Positions 1-8,968 of a DNA stretch of 64,000 bases are shown here, in pieces. Both the position numbers and the translations under genes were made by a program. The notes beneath the pieces are model-generated. The model searched no databases, was not told where the DNA came from, and saw only the letters and a list, made by a program, of their open reading frames with translations. Source of the stretch: Gordonia namibiensis NBRC 108229 (lineage in GTDB: Bacteria; Actinomycetota; Actinomycetes; Mycobacteriales; Mycobacteriaceae); the NCBI RefSeq assembly GCF_000298235.1, contig NZ_BAHE01000009.1, positions 1 to 64,000 of the forward strand. The letters are read 5' to 3'. How positions within the stretch are numbered: the stretch's first letter is position 1; each line of letters begins with the position of its first letter.

Positions 1-21
1 AGGGGTGGGTCTGCGTCGACC

Positions 22-987
22 TCAGTTGTGCTTGTGCAGCGCCTCGTTGAGTGCGATGCCGTCGCCCTTCCACGGCACGACCTCGACCGCGCCGGTCAGG
101 CTGTTGCGACGGAACAGCAGGTTCGACTGGCCCGCCAGATCGCGTGCCTTGATCTGGGTGCCGTCCGGACCGGTCACCTTGGTGCCGGCGGTGACGTACA
201 GGCCCGCCTCGATGACGCAGTCGTCGCCGAGCGGGATGCCGCAGCCGGCATTGGCGCCGAGCAGGCAGCGCTTGCCCAGCGAGATGATCTCCTTGCCGCC
301 ACCGGAGAGCGTGCCCATCGTCGACGCGCCGCCACCGATGTCGGAACCGTCGCCGACGACGACACCGGCCGAGATACGACCCTCGACCATCGACGACCCG
401 AGGGTGCCCGCGTTGAAGTTCACGAAGCCCTCGTGCATCACGGTGGTGCCGGCGGCCAGGTGGGCGCCGAGACGGATGCGGTCGGCGTCACCGATGCGGA
501 CGCCGCCGGGGACGACGTAATCGACCATGCGCGGGAACTTGTCGATCGAGTAGACGGTGACCGGGCCGCGGGCGCGCAGCTTGGCGCGCACCGATTCGAA
601 ATTCTCGATCGCGCACGGGCCGTGGTTGGTCCAGACGACGTTGGTGAGCATCCCGAAGATGCCCTCCAGGTTGGCGCCGTGCGGCTCGATGAGGCGGTGG
701 GAGAGCAGGTGGAGTCGGAGGTAGACGTCGTAGGCGTCGACCGGAGCGACCGACAGGTCGGCGATGGCGGTGCGGACCGCGATGGTCTTGACGCCGCGGG
801 CCTCGTCGACACCGACCAGTTCGCGCAGTTCCGCCGGCGTGGACTCCTCGTCGAGGACGACGGTCTCGGCGGTCTCGACGCCGTCGAGCTCGGGTGCGGG
901 GAACCAGACGTCGAGCACGACTCCCGGAGTCGACCCCCCGTCGATCACGGTTGCGATGCCAGTTGCGTGTGCGCCAGTAGTTGTCAC
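22..987 (-). CDS. dapD: 2,3,4,5-tetrahydropyridine-2,6-dicarboxylate N-succinyltransferase
   Basis: DapD succinylates tetrahydrodipicolinate from succinyl-CoA in the succinylase branch of lysine and meso-diaminopimelate synthesis, supplying the peptidoglycan cross-linking residue; it is cytoplasmic. The 321-residue protein has the long N-terminal domain of the actinobacterial form. From about residue 165 it carries the left-handed beta-helix hexapeptide repeats ([20 protein letters not shown], then [20 protein letters not shown]). The partner gene dapE lies about 0.8 kb away on the other strand, with a DM13 gene between. M. tuberculosis also keeps the two close (Rv1201c/Rv1202c). The ATG start precedes a normal N-terminus. 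The family call is secure. Confidence 0.96.
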   Translation of the reverse strand: MTTTGAHATGIATVIDGGSTPGVVLDVWFPAPELDGVETAETVVLDEESTPAELRELVGVDEARGVKTIAVRTAIADLSVAPVDAYDVYLRLHLLSHRLIEPHGANLEGIFGMLTNVVWTNHGPCAIENFESVRAKLRARGPVTVYSIDKFPRMVDYVVPGGVRIGDADRIRLGAHLAAGTTVMHEGFVNFNAGTLGSSMVEGRISAGVVVGDGSDIGGGASTMGTLSGGGKEIISLGKRCLLGANAGCGIPLGDDCVIEAGLYVTAGTKVTGPDGTQIKARDLAGQSNLLFRRNSLTGAVEVVPWKGDGIALNEALHKHN

Positions 988-1142
988 GAGACCCGAGTCT
1001 AGGCGATCGACCGTGGTGAACGACGCCGTGCCTCCTGCTGCCCGCCGCCGGTCACGCTCCGGGGGCAGATAGGGGCCCGCCCGTCATCCGAACGGCGCAA
1101 ACACCTGGTGAGAGCGTGTTCGGAGCTCGTATCGTCGCCGGC

Positions 1143-1724
1143 ATGACCGGCCGCGACCGACCCTCCTCACCCGCCCCGCGGCGTAGGCGTCGCCGGCTCT
1201 GGGTGTTCGGCGGGGTGGGCCTGCTGGTCGTGGTCGTCGTCGCGGTCGCCGCGGTGATCTTCCAGCCGTGGCTGATCCTCGTCGACACCGAGGTCGACGA
1301 CGAGATCCCGGTCGCGGTGACTCCGTCGACCTCCCAGGTCGGTCAACCGCTGCCGCCCGCGCCCGTCGTGCTGTCCGAGGGTCGGCTGATCAGCCACGAG
1401 CACTCGACCTCGGGGACCGTCACGATCATCGAGAAGCCGGACGGTACACGGGTTCTCGCGATCGAGAACCTCGACACCACCACCGGACCCGACGTCCACG
1501 TGTGGCTGTCGCAGGCCGAGGTGGTCGAGGGTTTCGGCGGCTGGCGGACCGCCGCCGGTCCGCCCCACGTCGACCTCGGGATGATCAAAGGCAACAAGGG
1601 CAACCAGGTCTACGGGATCCCCGCCGACGTCGACCTCGCCGCCTATCCTGCAGTGTTCCTGTGGTGCGTGAAGTTCAGCGTCTCGTTCGGAGCAGCGGAA
1701 CTGACCGCACCGGACGTCCGCTGA
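1143..1724 (+). CDS. Membrane-anchored DM13-domain protein
   Basis: The 193-residue protein starts with a short Arg-rich cytoplasmic stretch and a single membrane segment (about residues 16-38, rich in V/L). An extracytoplasmic linker and a DM13 domain (about residues 80-190) follow. DM13 hallmarks are visible: an opening LSEGRLISHEHSTSGTV strand, the PDVHVWLSQ segment, and a late Cys in VFLWCVKFSVSFGAAEL. DM13 domains are predicted to take part in redox or electron-transfer chemistry at the cell surface; the substrate is unknown. I chose ATG 1143 because the upstream in-frame GTG at 1116 only adds residues ahead of the basic N-terminus. It sits alone between dapD and dapE. Confidence 0.8.
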   Translation: MTGRDRPSSPAPRRRRRRLWVFGGVGLLVVVVVAVAAVIFQPWLILVDTEVDDEIPVAVTPSTSQVGQPLPPAPVVLSEGRLISHEHSTSGTVTIIEKPDGTRVLAIENLDTTTGPDVHVWLSQAEVVEGFGGWRTAAGPPHVDLGMIKGNKGNQVYGIPADVDLAAYPAVFLWCVKFSVSFGAAELTAPDVR

Positions 1725-1767
1725 TCCATGTCGGTTGAGCGGGTAGAAACCCAGATACGGTAGGTGC

Positions 1768-2865
1768 GTGAGCACCGCACTCGACCTCGCCGCCGATCCC
1801 GTCGAACTGACCGCCGCCCTCGTCGACATCGAGAGCGAGTCGCGCAACGAGTCGGCCATCGCCGACGCGGTGGAAGCGGCACTGCGGGAGCAGACGACGG
1901 GCTTCGAGATCCTCCGGCACGGCAACCGGGTGCTGGCCCGCACCAACCGTGGGAAGGCGCAGCGCGTCATCCTCGCCGGACACCTCGACACCGTGCCCGT
2001 CGCCGGCAACCTGCCCTCGCGACGCGAGACGCACCCGGAAGAGGGGGACGTCCTGCACGGTTGCGGCACCGTCGACATGAAGTCGGGCGACGCGGTGTTC
2101 CTGCATCTCGCCGCGACACTCGAGGACCCGGCCCACGACCTGACCCTGATCTTCTACGACTGCGAGGAGATCGCCGCCGAGTTCAACGGCCTCAACGACA
2201 TCGAGCGGGAACTGCCGGAGTGGCTCGCCGGTGACGTCGCGATTCTCGGCGAACCCACCGCCGGTCTCATCGAGGCGGGTTGCCAGGGGACGCTGCGGGT
2301 TCGGCTCGCGACGTCGGGGACGCGATCGCACTCGGCCCGCTCGTGGATGGGCGACAACGCGATCCACAAGCTCGGCGGAGTGCTGACCACCCTGGCCGCC
2401 TACGAGCCGCGCCGCGTCGACATCGACGGGTGCGAGTACCGCGAGGGACTCTCGGCGGTCGGGCTCGCCGGAGGTGTTGCGGGCAACGTCATCCCCGACG
2501 CCGCGCACGTCGACGTGAACTTCCGTTTCGCCCCGGACCGGTCCGTCGAGCAAGCACTCGATCATGTCCGCGAGGTCTTCGCCGCCGATCTCGCCGACGG
2601 CACGGTCACCCTCGAGGTCACCGACGCCGCGGCCGGCGCGCTGCCCGGCCTGGCACATCCGGCGGCGGCTGCTCTCGTCGAGGCCGCGCAGGGACGATTC
2701 CGCGCTAAGTACGGGTGGACCGACGTCTCGCGGTTCTCGGCCCTCGGCATCCCCGCGGTGAACCTCGGCCCCGGCGACCCGAATCTCGCGCATCGCCGCG
2801 ACGAGCGGGTCCCGGTCGAGCAGATCCGCACGGTCACCGAACTGCTTCGCGCCTACCTGTCCTGA
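1768..2865 (+). CDS. dapE: Succinyl-diaminopimelate desuccinylase
   Basis: DapE is a zinc aminopeptidase-like hydrolase that removes succinate from N-succinyl-LL-diaminopimelate, completing the succinylase branch towards LL-DAP. The 365-residue protein has the M20/ArgE/DapE architecture. Metal ligands appear in [10 protein letters not shown] (His/Asp, about residues 70-80), in [12 protein letters not shown], and in the [12 protein letters not shown] acidic pair. The lid/dimerisation domain (about residues 180-290) contains the conserved SRWSH-type segment as [12 protein letters not shown]. The GTG start lies only 6 bases after a TANNNT hexamer at 1756-1761, so the transcript may be leaderless. 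Confidence 0.96.
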   Translation: MSTALDLAADPVELTAALVDIESESRNESAIADAVEAALREQTTGFEILRHGNRVLARTNRGKAQRVILAGHLDTVPVAGNLPSRRETHPEEGDVLHGCGTVDMKSGDAVFLHLAATLEDPAHDLTLIFYDCEEIAAEFNGLNDIERELPEWLAGDVAILGEPTAGLIEAGCQGTLRVRLATSGTRSHSARSWMGDNAIHKLGGVLTTLAAYEPRRVDIDGCEYREGLSAVGLAGGVAGNVIPDAAHVDVNFRFAPDRSVEQALDHVREVFAADLADGTVTLEVTDAAAGALPGLAHPAAAALVEAAQGRFRAKYGWTDVSRFSALGIPAVNLGPGDPNLAHRRDERVPVEQIRTVTELLRAYLS

Positions 2866-2938
2866 GCCGGCCCGGCCCTGTCCTGAGCCAGTTCGACGCG
2901 GTCGGGGAGGGGCGTCACACGCTGCTAGCGTGACCTGC

Positions 2939-3763
2939 ATGTCGACGAATCCGGAACCTCCTGCGCACGATCCCGCCGCAGACGACGTCTGCTACGTCGG
3001 GCCGATCCGAATCCGGCCGGAACAGCGGGGCAAGACGACCGACCGGCGCCTTCTCGAGTGGGTCGACCCGCGTGACCCGGAGAGCCGCGCCGAACGCACG
3101 ATGCGCGACTCGTGGCGGGTGCTGCGCATCCAGTCGGAGTTCGTCGCCGGATTCGACGCGATGAGCGGCGTCGCCGAGGCGGTGACCGTGTTCGGGTCCG
3201 CGCGGTTGAAGCCGGACTCGCCGGAATACGCCCTCGGTGTGCGGGTCGGTCGAGCGCTCGGTGAGGCCGGTTATGCGGTCATCACCGGTGGCGGACCCGG
3301 CGCAATGGAGGCGGCGAACCAGGGGGCGCACGAGGCGGGCGCCCAGTCGATCGGCCTGAACATCGAGTTGCCCTTCGAGCAGGGCCTCAATCCGTGGGTC
3401 GACCTCGGCATGAACTTCCGCTACTTCTTCGTCCGCAAGACGATGTTCGTGAAATACGCGCAGGCCTTCGTCTGCCTGCCCGGCGGTATGGGCACGCTCG
3501 ACGAGCTGTTCGAGGCGCTCACCCTGGTGCAGACCAAGAAGGTGGTGCGATTCCCGATCGTGCTGGTGGGCAGCGACTTCTGGGGTGGACTGCTCGACTG
3601 GATGCGCGACGTGCTGGCCGCGCGCGGCATGATCTCGCCCGAGGACCTCGACCTGCTGACCGTCGTCGACGACCCCGACGACGTCGTCGCAGCGATCGAG
3701 GCGGCCGCCCCGACGCAGCCCGGCGTGAACCCGCCCGGAGTCGATGGCACGATTGCCCGGTGA
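2939..3763 (+). CDS. LOG-family (TIGR00730) Rossmann-fold protein, N-terminally extended
   Basis: This 274-residue member of the lysine-decarboxylase-like/LOG family contains both signature motifs: GGGPGAMEAANQGAHEAG (nucleotide binding) and PGGMGTLDELFE (the PGGxGTxxE catalytic motif). Family members hydrolyse cytokinin or purine riboside 5'-monophosphates to the free base and ribose 5-phosphate. About 75 N-terminal residues precede the Rossmann core, so it is longer than the classical LOG protein encoded next. The stop overlaps the start of the next LOG gene (GTGA), giving a tandem pair that is probably co-translated. ATG 2939 is preferred over the in-frame GTG at 2930. Confidence 0.88.
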   Translation: MSTNPEPPAHDPAADDVCYVGPIRIRPEQRGKTTDRRLLEWVDPRDPESRAERTMRDSWRVLRIQSEFVAGFDAMSGVAEAVTVFGSARLKPDSPEYALGVRVGRALGEAGYAVITGGGPGAMEAANQGAHEAGAQSIGLNIELPFEQGLNPWVDLGMNFRYFFVRKTMFVKYAQAFVCLPGGMGTLDELFEALTLVQTKKVVRFPIVLVGSDFWGGLLDWMRDVLAARGMISPEDLDLLTVVDDPDDVVAAIEAAAPTQPGVNPPGVDGTIAR

Positions 3764-4317
3764 GTGCCGTCTGTGTCTATTGTGCGTCCGGTCCCGTCGA
3801 GCAGCGCTTCCTCGATCTCGCCACCGAGGTGGGGGCGGCCCTTGCACGTGCCGGCCACACCGTCGTCTCCGGCGGCGGCAACGTCTCGATGATGGGTTCG
3901 CTGGTCACATCGGCGCGAGCGGCGGGCGGCCACACCATCGGCATCATCCCGAGGTCGCTGATCGAGCGCGAGGTCGCCGACCTCGGGTCCGACGAACTCG
4001 TCATCACCGAGACGATGCGTGAACGCAAGCGCCTCATGGACGAGCGCGCCGACGGTTTCATCACGCTCCCCGGGGGTATCGGAACCCTGGAGGAGCTGTT
4101 CGAGACCTGGACGGGTGGGTACCTGGGCATGCACGAGAAGCCGGTGGTCCTGCTCGATCCTTTCGATTTCTACGCGCCGCTCCTCGGCTGGCTGAGAGAG
4201 TTGTCGACAACCGGATTCGTCTCCCAGCGATCGTTGGATCGGCTGCTGGTCACGGCCTCCGTCGGCGAGGCGATCGAGTTGGCGACACAGCGGTGGGAAC
4301 TTCCTACCGGCCGGTAA
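3760..4317 (+). CDS. log: LOG-family cytokinin riboside 5'-monophosphate phosphoribohydrolase
   Basis: The 185-residue protein has the standard LOG length. It begins VSAVCVYCASGP, carries VVSGGGNVSMMGS in the nucleotide site and LPGGIGTLEELFETWT as the PGGxGTxxE motif, with the catalytic Arg in MRERKRLMDERADG. It corresponds in position and type to Rv1205 of M. tuberculosis, whose product releases cytokinins that break down to aldehydes; that comparison is from memory. The GTG start at 3760 overlaps the upstream stop by 4 bases. Longer reading in this frame is open but overlaps the preceding gene and lacks family similarity. Confidence 0.92.
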   Translation: MSAVCVYCASGPVEQRFLDLATEVGAALARAGHTVVSGGGNVSMMGSLVTSARAAGGHTIGIIPRSLIEREVADLGSDELVITETMRERKRLMDERADGFITLPGGIGTLEELFETWTGGYLGMHEKPVVLLDPFDFYAPLLGWLRELSTTGFVSQRSLDRLLVTASVGEAIELATQRWELPTGR

Positions 4318-4373
4318 GGTAGCGCGGTGAGTGCGCGGGGCACTCACGACGCCCAGCGGAGAGCGGAGGCCAC

Positions 4374-6203
4374 ATGTCCCCAGAGACCCAGCCCAAGGAC
4401 GTCCAGTCGGACTCGACGACGAACGGTTCGAGCCAGGACACGGTGAAGACGGTCGGGGTGGGGGATCTCCTGCGCGGCGTGGTGAAGATGGCGCCACACG
4501 CGACCGGGATGATCAAGCACGCACCGGGCCTCATCCGACGCCCGCCGGAGGCGAAGAAGACGATCGGCTCGGTCTTCCAGAAGCTCGCGAACGCTCATCC
4601 GGACCGTCCGTTCGTCCGGTTCGAGGGCCGCACGACCACCTACGGTGAGGCCAATCGCCGTGTGAACCGTTATGCCGCAGTCCTTTCCGGGGCCGGCGTC
4701 GGCAAGGGTGACGTCGTCGCCCTGCTCTCCAAGAACAACACCACCGATCTGCTGCTGATGCTGGCGACGGTGAAGCTCGGCGCGATCGCCGGGATGCTGA
4801 ACTACAACCAGCGCGGGGATGTCCTCGAGCACTCGGTGAAGCTGCTCGGGGCCAAGGTCCTCGTCCACGATCCGGAGTGTGCCGAGGCCTTCGAGTCGAT
4901 CCCGGAATCGGCGTTGCCCGAGCACGTCTTCGACTTCGCCGAGTTCGATGCCGCCGCCGAGGACAAGCCGGACACCGATCCGGAGGTCACCGCGCAGTTG
5001 CCGGCCTCGACGAAGGCCTTCTACATCTTCACCTCGGGTACCACCGGCATGCCCAAGGCCAGCGTGATGAGCCACAACCGGTGGCTGGCCAGCTTCTCCG
5101 GAATCGGCGGTCTCGCGGTCCGCCTGCGTCACAGCGACACCATGTACGTGCCGCTGCCGCTCTACCACAACAACGCACTGTCGGTCTCGCTGTCGTCGGT
5201 ACTGGCGTCGGGCGCGTGCTTCGCGATCGGCAAGTCGTTCTCGGCGTCGAAGTTCTGGGACGACGTGATCCTCAACCGCGCCACCGCCTTCTGCTACATC
5301 GGTGAGCTGTGCCGCTACCTGCTGGCGCAGCCGGAGAAGCCCACCGACCGGCAGCACTCGGTCCACACCGTCGTCGGCAACGGGATGCGCCCCGACATCT
5401 GGGACGAGTTCCGCGAGCGGTTCGGCGTGGACCGCGTCGTCGAGTTCTACGGCGCCAGCGAACTCAACCTCGCCTTCGTCAACGCCTTCACCGTCGACAA
5501 GACCGCCGGCTTCTGCCCGCTGCCGTACAAGATCGTCGAGTACGACGAGGAGGGCAACCCGAAGCGCAACTCCGAGGGCCGGCTGACCGAGGTCGGCAAG
5601 GGCGGTACGGGTCTGTTGCTCGCGCAGATCTCCAACCGGGTGCCGGTCGACGGCTACACCGACGAGGAGGAGACCGAGAAGAAGATCGTGCGCGACGCCT
5701 TCAAGAAGGGCGATGCGTACTTCAACTCGGGCGACCTCGTCCGCGACCAGGGCTTCGCGCACATCTCCTTCGTCGACCGGCTCGGCGACACCTTCCGCTG
5801 GAAGGGCGAGAACGTGGCCACCACCGAGGTCGAAGGTGCGGTCGATTCCTACGACGCGGTGGCACAGTCGGTGGCCTACGGCGTCGAGGTGCCCGGCACC
5901 GACGGCCGCGCCGGAATGGTGGCGATCAAGTTGCGCGACGGAGTCGACCTCGAGCCGAAACGGCTCGCCGAGCACCTCTACAAGGCGCTGCCGTCCTATG
6001 CGGTGCCGCTGTTCGTGCGGATCGTAGACGACTTCGAGCAGACCTCGACCTTCAAGAACCGTAAAGTCGAACTCCGTAAGGAAGGTTATGCCGACGTCGA
6101 GGCCGATAAGGTCTACGTGCTGGTCGGCAAGGAGAAGGGCTACGTGGAGTACTACGAGGATTACCCCGACGACGTGGCGGCCGCCAAGGTCCCCAAGGGA
6201 TGA
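4374..6203 (+). CDS. fadD6: Long-chain acyl-CoA synthetase, FadD6-type
   Basis: This ATP/AMP-dependent ligase activates fatty acids (FATP/FadD6 group). The 609-residue protein carries the P-loop-like AMP-binding motif YIFTSGTTGMPKASVMSH (about residues 220-237), the EFYGASELN adenine-binding motif, and the late GDLVRDQG ... DRLGDTFRWKGENV hinge. It has the N-terminal stretch typical of the very-long-chain (SLC27-like) type. It lies between log and folP2 as in Rv1205-Rv1207. Its stop overlaps the folP2 start (ATGA), so it belongs to the folP2-gpgS transcription unit. The substrate range cannot be read from sequence. Confidence 0.92.
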   Translation: MSPETQPKDVQSDSTTNGSSQDTVKTVGVGDLLRGVVKMAPHATGMIKHAPGLIRRPPEAKKTIGSVFQKLANAHPDRPFVRFEGRTTTYGEANRRVNRYAAVLSGAGVGKGDVVALLSKNNTTDLLLMLATVKLGAIAGMLNYNQRGDVLEHSVKLLGAKVLVHDPECAEAFESIPESALPEHVFDFAEFDAAAEDKPDTDPEVTAQLPASTKAFYIFTSGTTGMPKASVMSHNRWLASFSGIGGLAVRLRHSDTMYVPLPLYHNNALSVSLSSVLASGACFAIGKSFSASKFWDDVILNRATAFCYIGELCRYLLAQPEKPTDRQHSVHTVVGNGMRPDIWDEFRERFGVDRVVEFYGASELNLAFVNAFTVDKTAGFCPLPYKIVEYDEEGNPKRNSEGRLTEVGKGGTGLLLAQISNRVPVDGYTDEEETEKKIVRDAFKKGDAYFNSGDLVRDQGFAHISFVDRLGDTFRWKGENVATTEVEGAVDSYDAVAQSVAYGVEVPGTDGRAGMVAIKLRDGVDLEPKRLAEHLYKALPSYAVPLFVRIVDDFEQTSTFKNRKVELRKEGYADVEADKVYVLVGKEKGYVEYYEDYPDDVAAAKVPKG

Positions 6204-7081
6204 CCGTTTCGCCGACCCTGTGCGGTCGTCCGGTGGCCACCGACCGCGCGCTGGTCATGGCGATCGTCAACCGCACCCCTGACTCCTTCTACGACCGTGG
6301 CGCCAGCTTCGACGACACCGCCGCACAGCGACGCGTCGACCAGGTGGTCGCCGAGGGGGCCGACATCATCGATGTCGGCGGGGTGAAGGCAGGGCCCGGC
6401 GAGGAGGTCGACGCGACGACCGAGGCGGCCCGCGTCGTTCCGATGATCTCGTGGATCCGCGAGCGCCACCCCGACGTGCTGATCAGCGTAGACACGTGGC
6501 GCAGCGAGGTCGCCGACCAGGCGTGCGCGGCGGGCGCCGATCTCATCAACGACACGTGGGCCGGATTCGACCCCGAGGTGGTCGCGGTGGCGGCCGAACG
6601 CGGCGCGGGGATCGTGTGTTCGCACACCGGCGGTGCCGTCGTCCGGACTCGCCCGCATCGCGTCGCCTACGGCGACTCCGTCGACGCGGTGGTGGCCGAT
6701 GTGCTCGCCGAGGTGACCGGCGCGGCCGAACGGGCCCTGGCAGCGGGCGTCCATCGAGACGCGATCGTTATCGACCCGACGCACGATTTCGGCAAGAACA
6801 CTCACCACGGGCTCGCTCTGTTACGCCGTGTGAAAGATCTTGTTAATACGGGCTGGCCGGTGCTGATGGCGCTCAGCAACAAGGATTTTGTGGGGGAGAC
6901 TCTGGGTACAGACCTGGAGCAACGGTTGGAGGGAACTCTCGCCGCGACCGCTCTGGCCGCCGCCGAAGGCGCCCGGATCTTTCGCGTACACGAGGTCGCC
7001 GCCACCCGTCGTGTGGTCGACATGGTCGCTGCCATCGCGGGAACGAGACCGCCCGCCCGAACAGTCAGGGGACTTGCATGA
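6200..7081 (+). CDS. folP2: FolP2, dihydropteroate synthase-like protein
   Basis: A TIM-barrel pterin-binding protein of 293 residues. The pterin side is recognisable (MAIVNRTPDSFYDRG near residue 15 and SVDTWRSEVA). The loop that in true DHPS reads GGESTRPG and binds pABA and pyrophosphate reads GGVKAGPG here. M. tuberculosis FolP2 (Rv1207) is similarly diverged and is reported not to replace FolP1, so this gene should not be read as the folate enzyme. It overlaps fadD6 upstream and gpgS downstream by ATGA junctions, which suggests a role tied to the GpgS pathway. The fold call is secure; the function is open. Confidence 0.9.
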   Translation: MTVSPTLCGRPVATDRALVMAIVNRTPDSFYDRGASFDDTAAQRRVDQVVAEGADIIDVGGVKAGPGEEVDATTEAARVVPMISWIRERHPDVLISVDTWRSEVADQACAAGADLINDTWAGFDPEVVAVAAERGAGIVCSHTGGAVVRTRPHRVAYGDSVDAVVADVLAEVTGAAERALAAGVHRDAIVIDPTHDFGKNTHHGLALLRRVKDLVNTGWPVLMALSNKDFVGETLGTDLEQRLEGTLAATALAAAEGARIFRVHEVAATRRVVDMVAAIAGTRPPARTVRGLA

Positions 7082-8091
7082 CCAAGCAGAAGCGACGTAA
7101 CCCCATCAGTCGCGACAAGGCCGCCGTGTGGCCGACGCCGGCCGAGGCGCTCGGTACCAAGCGGCAGTGGTCGGCGACCCACACCTGGGAACAGCCGGAC
7201 TGGACCATCGACGAACTCGTCGCCGCCAAGGACGGTCGCACCGTCTCGGTGGTGCTCCCCGCTCTGAACGAGGAGGAGACCGTCGCCGACGTGATCGCCT
7301 CGATCATGCCGCTGTACGGCACGCTCGTCGACGAACTCATCGTCCTGGACTCGGGTTCCACCGATGCCACCGCCGAGCGTGCACTCGCCGCCGGCGCGCA
7401 GGTCATCAGCCGTGAAGAGGCGGTACCCGAACTCGAACCCGTCAAGGGCAAGGGAGAGGTGCTGTGGCGTTCGATCGCCGCGACCACCGGCGACATCATC
7501 GCCTTCGTCGACTCCGACCTCATCGACCCGGACCCGATGTTCGTGCCGAAGATGCTCGGCCCGCTCCTGGTGAATCCGGGCATCCACCTAGTCAAGGGTT
7601 ACTACCGTCGTCCGCTGCGGACCGGCGGCACCCAGGACGCCAACGGCGGCGGTCGCGTCACCGAACTCGTCGCCCGTCCGTTGCTGGCCTCGCAGAAGCC
7701 CGACCTCACCGCGGTCCTGCAGCCGCTCGGCGGCGAGTACGCGGGCACCCGCGAGATGCTGTCGTCGGTGCCGTTCGCGCCCGGCTACGGCGTGGAGATC
7801 GGCCTCCTCATCGACACCTACGACCGGTACGGTCTCGCCGGCATCGGCCAGGTCAACCTCGGCGTCCGCACCCACCGCAACCGGCCGCTCATCGAACTCG
7901 GCGTCATGAGCCGGCAGATCGTCGGCACGCTCATGCGGCGATGCGGAATCGAGGACTCCGGTGTCGGACTCACCCAGTTCACCGCCGAGTCCGACGGCTC
8001 GTTCACCCCGCACACCACCGAGGTCTACCTCGAGGACCGTCCGCCGATGAACACGCTCCGCTCCGTCAACGCCAAGGTGATGGCCTCCTAG
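7078..8091 (+). CDS. gpgS: Glucosyl-3-phosphoglycerate synthase
   Basis: GpgS (GT81) transfers glucose from a nucleotide sugar to 3-phosphoglycerate, the first step of methylglucose lipopolysaccharide synthesis. The 337-residue GT-A protein shows VVLPALNEEETVADVI for sugar-nucleotide binding, VLDSGSTDAT, and the metal-binding DxD in AFVDSDLIDPD (about residue 142). GGEYAGTREML and the C-terminal LGVRTHRNRPL correspond to acceptor-site segments of the family. The start ATG overlaps the folP2 stop. Later MGLP genes lie 50 kb away in this same window (57900-61555). A strong hairpin at 8129 follows. Confidence 0.95.
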   Translation: MTKQKRRNPISRDKAAVWPTPAEALGTKRQWSATHTWEQPDWTIDELVAAKDGRTVSVVLPALNEEETVADVIASIMPLYGTLVDELIVLDSGSTDATAERALAAGAQVISREEAVPELEPVKGKGEVLWRSIAATTGDIIAFVDSDLIDPDPMFVPKMLGPLLVNPGIHLVKGYYRRPLRTGGTQDANGGGRVTELVARPLLASQKPDLTAVLQPLGGEYAGTREMLSSVPFAPGYGVEIGLLIDTYDRYGLAGIGQVNLGVRTHRNRPLIELGVMSRQIVGTLMRRCGIEDSGVGLTQFTAESDGSFTPHTTEVYLEDRPPMNTLRSVNAKVMAS

Positions 8092-8128
8092 ACGATCTCG
8101 GTAGGCTGGCCGACCACCTCTCGACTCC

Positions 8129-8169
8129 GGCGACACCGTGACACGCCCTCGGCGTGACGCAGTGTCGCC
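8129..8169 (+). terminator. Hairpin after gpgS
   Basis: A long imperfect stem (GGCGACACCGTGACACGCC against its near-complement, 3-base loop CTC) lies 38 bases beyond the gpgS stop. It probably ends the log-fadD6-folP2-gpgS transcript. There is no T-run, as is usual in this group. Confidence 0.6.
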
Positions 8170-8251
8170 GGTGTCGTGTGCGGTCTGATGGCCCGACGGA
8201 CGGCCGGGTGCCGCAGGGGCCGCCCGACGCCGGTCTGTCAGGATGGGACGT

Positions 8252-8698
8252 ATGCAGACCCTGCTGCTGTACCTGCTGATCATGGCGCTCGTCGCCGGGG
8301 CAGTGTTCGCCATCGTCTGGTTCGCATTCGGGCGCGGGGAGGAACTGCCCCCGGTCGAACCCGACACCACCCTCACCCGTCTGCCGACGGTCGGGATCAG
8401 CGGCGACGACATCCGGGCGCTGCGCCTCATGCAGACGTTCCGGGGCTACAAGCAGTCCGAGGTCGACTGGGCGCTGGCGCGTCTGGCGCGCGAGGTCGAC
8501 GACCTCCGAACGGTCATCGCGCGCCTTCGTGAGCGCGAGTCCGGGACAGATGTGGACCCCACCACGACGGGCGTTCCCGACGCTGCCGCAGATAATGCCG
8601 ACAACCCCGAGAACGGCCGGGAGCAGGCGGTTTACGACGATCCGGACCCCAAACCGGCCACGCGCGAAGCAGGCCCGTCGATCACGTCCGACAGGTGA
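8252..8698 (+). CDS. Membrane-anchored DivIVA-domain protein (Rv1209-like)
   Basis: A 148-residue protein with one N-terminal membrane segment (about residues 3-23, LLLYLLIMALVAGAVFAIVW). A short DivIVA-like domain follows: ALRLMQTFRGYKQSEVDWAL, then the predicted coiled coil LARLAREVDDLRTVIARLRE, then a disordered acidic tail. DivIVA/Wag31-type proteins organise polar growth and septation; this small membrane form is conserved beside gpgS but uncharacterised. Two ATGs are available (8243 and 8252). The AGGATGGG run fits 8252 as ribosome-binding site. It has its own 160-bp upstream gap, so it is probably a separate unit. Confidence 0.8.
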   Translation: MQTLLLYLLIMALVAGAVFAIVWFAFGRGEELPPVEPDTTLTRLPTVGISGDDIRALRLMQTFRGYKQSEVDWALARLAREVDDLRTVIARLRERESGTDVDPTTTGVPDAAADNADNPENGREQAVYDDPDPKPATREAGPSITSDR

Positions 8699-8800
8699 TC
8701 GGAACACGTCGGAACAGTGCTTGTGTCGCGCACTCGCATTCGATTGAGACGACGACACGTATCATGTTCAAAGCAGGGACACTGTGAAGGGAGCTTGAGA

Positions 8801-8968
8801 ATGGCGGCAATGAAGCCACGTACTGGGGACGGCCCCCTCGAAGCGGCCAAGGAAGGGCGTGGAATCGTTGTCCGGATTCCGATCGAGGGCGGAGGTCGCC
8901 TCGTCGTCGAGTTGACCGCCGACGAAGCCGCCGCACTGGGTGAGGAACTCCGCGGGGTCACCGGCTGA
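8801..8968 (+). CDS. DUF3117 small protein
   Basis: A 55-residue protein almost invariant across mycolic-acid actinobacteria (Rv1211-like). It reads MAAMKPRTGDGPLEAAKEGR and then a compact acidic end with a TADEAAALGEEL helix. The function is unknown. The GAAGGGAG ribosome-binding site sits 8 bases before the ATG. Its TGA stop (8966-8968) overlaps the CTG that is the most plausible start of the downstream rRNA methyltransferase, implying translational coupling. Confidence 0.9.
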   Translation: MAAMKPRTGDGPLEAAKEGRGIVVRIPIEGGGRLVVELTADEAAALGEELRGVTG

